NCBI GenBank assembly: GCA_027056215.1
Contig: JALULO010000057.1
Coordinates: forward strand, 1-13,887
Source of the DNA: Campylobacterales bacterium
Lineage (GTDB): Bacteria > Campylobacterota > Campylobacteria > Campylobacterales > QNZT01
Reading direction: 5' to 3'
DNA: 13,887 bases
The translations under genes were made by a program, and so were the position numbers. This document shows, in pieces, positions 13,421 to 13,887 of this stretch. Numbering within the stretch: position 1 is the stretch's first letter; every line of letters begins with the position of its first letter. Below the pieces are notes generated by a model. That model saw nothing but the letters and a program-made list of their open reading frames with translations, searched no databases and had not been told where the DNA came from.

Positions 13421-13887
13421 ATGAAAAAGATATTTTTGTATAGTGGTGTAGTATCACTACTGTTTTTTGGATGTAGCTCAAAACCGATTGTTACGCCTTC
13501 TTTACTCGATGCACAAAAGGCATATGAAAGTATTAAAAAAGATGAGCGTATCAATGAAAACGCACCACTTGCACTTTTTCAAGCAGGAAAGATTTATGAT
13601 TTAAGCCATAGTGCAAAAGATAAAAAAGAGGCTGATCATTTAGCATATTTACTCAACCATGAAGTAGAAGTGGTTCAAGAGAGTGCAAAAACACAAACGT
13701 TGCAAAAGAGAATCGAAGAACTAAAAAATGCCAAACAAAAAGCTTTACTTGATCAAAAAGATACCCAACTTTTGGTGATGCAAAAAGAGATGCAAAAAGC
13801 CAAACAACAATTGCAACAACTTCAAGAGTTAAATGCGAAACAGACAAATAGAGGTTTAGTGTTAACCCTTGGCGATGTTTTATTTGA
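13421..13887 (+). CDS. OmpA-family lipoprotein, partial
   Basis: The frame is open from ATG 13421 to the right edge (155 codons, no stop). It has a lipoprotein signal (MKKIFLYSGVVSLLFFGC, C18), a helical DUF4398-like region, then a glutamine/lysine-rich coiled coil (about 80-140). The last residues, NRGLVLTLGDVLF, match the typical beginning of an OmpA C-terminal peptidoglycan-binding domain, which would follow outside the window. It would link the outer membrane to the cell wall. Its ribosome site, AGGAGGGTGAG, lies at the end of the preceding gene. Confidence 0.82.
   Translation, partial: MKKIFLYSGVVSLLFFGCSSKPIVTPSLLDAQKAYESIKKDERINENAPLALFQAGKIYDLSHSAKDKKEADHLAYLLNHEVEVVQESAKTQTLQKRIEELKNAKQKALLDQKDTQLLVMQKEMQKAKQQLQQLQELNAKQTNRGLVLTLGDVLF

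Noticed and set aside
13213..13554. 113-codon minus-strand ORF
   Set aside because: It is antisense to two lipoprotein genes that have good ribosome sites and signal peptides.

Overview
The window looks like a chromosomal segment from a free-living Campylobacterota (Epsilonproteobacteria) species, for example a Sulfurimonas- or Sulfurovum-like sulfur bacterium. This rests on the A+T-rich composition, recurring TATAAT -10 elements without clear -35 boxes, clear Shine-Dalgarno sites, and the mix of families (GatA, a hemerythrin/DUF2249 operon, paired YeeE/YedE genes, small RelE/ParE modules). The genus is inference only. There is no gene-free stretch longer than about 300 bases.

Layout. At 1-1235 (minus) lies most of gatA, cut by the left edge. 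At 1308-3251 (minus) is a tightly coupled three-gene operon: a hemerythrin-like di-iron protein, a DUF2249 protein and a polytopic membrane protein that resembles the heme-copper oxidase/NnrS type. It is preceded by an FNR/Nnr-type box centred 41.5 bp before a predicted transcription start, which suggests control by low oxygen or nitric oxide. At 3326-4585 (minus) is a secreted CAP-domain protein. Next comes a type II toxin-antitoxin pair (4704-5218, minus) inside a segment bracketed by a 60-bp near-perfect direct repeat. That repeat is the divergent promoter region shared by the CAP gene and the rhomboid protease gene at 5396-5905 (plus), so the module appears to have been inserted between two divergent genes with duplication of their control region. 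A second, unrelated toxin-antitoxin pair (5984-6443, plus) follows the rhomboid gene and has a palindromic operator over its promoter.

From 6537 to 9764 is a large SWIM-SNF2 ATPase gene, convergent with an EamA/DMT-family transporter (9770-10651, minus) only 5 bp away. The plus-strand pair at 10786-11961 encodes the two halves of a YeeE/YedE (PmpA/PmpB-like) transporter for a sulfur-containing solute. It ends at a strong hairpin shared with rpsO (12025-12297, minus), which has a short hairpin-bearing leader. A secreted protein made of seven MORN-like 24-residue repeats (12384-12950, minus) is divergent from two lipoprotein genes: a DUF4398-like protein and the start of an OmpA-family lipoprotein cut by the right edge.

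The parts most worth a second look are the hemerythrin-DUF2249-membrane-protein operon with its FNR-type site, and the toxin-antitoxin insertion flanked by duplicated divergent promoters.
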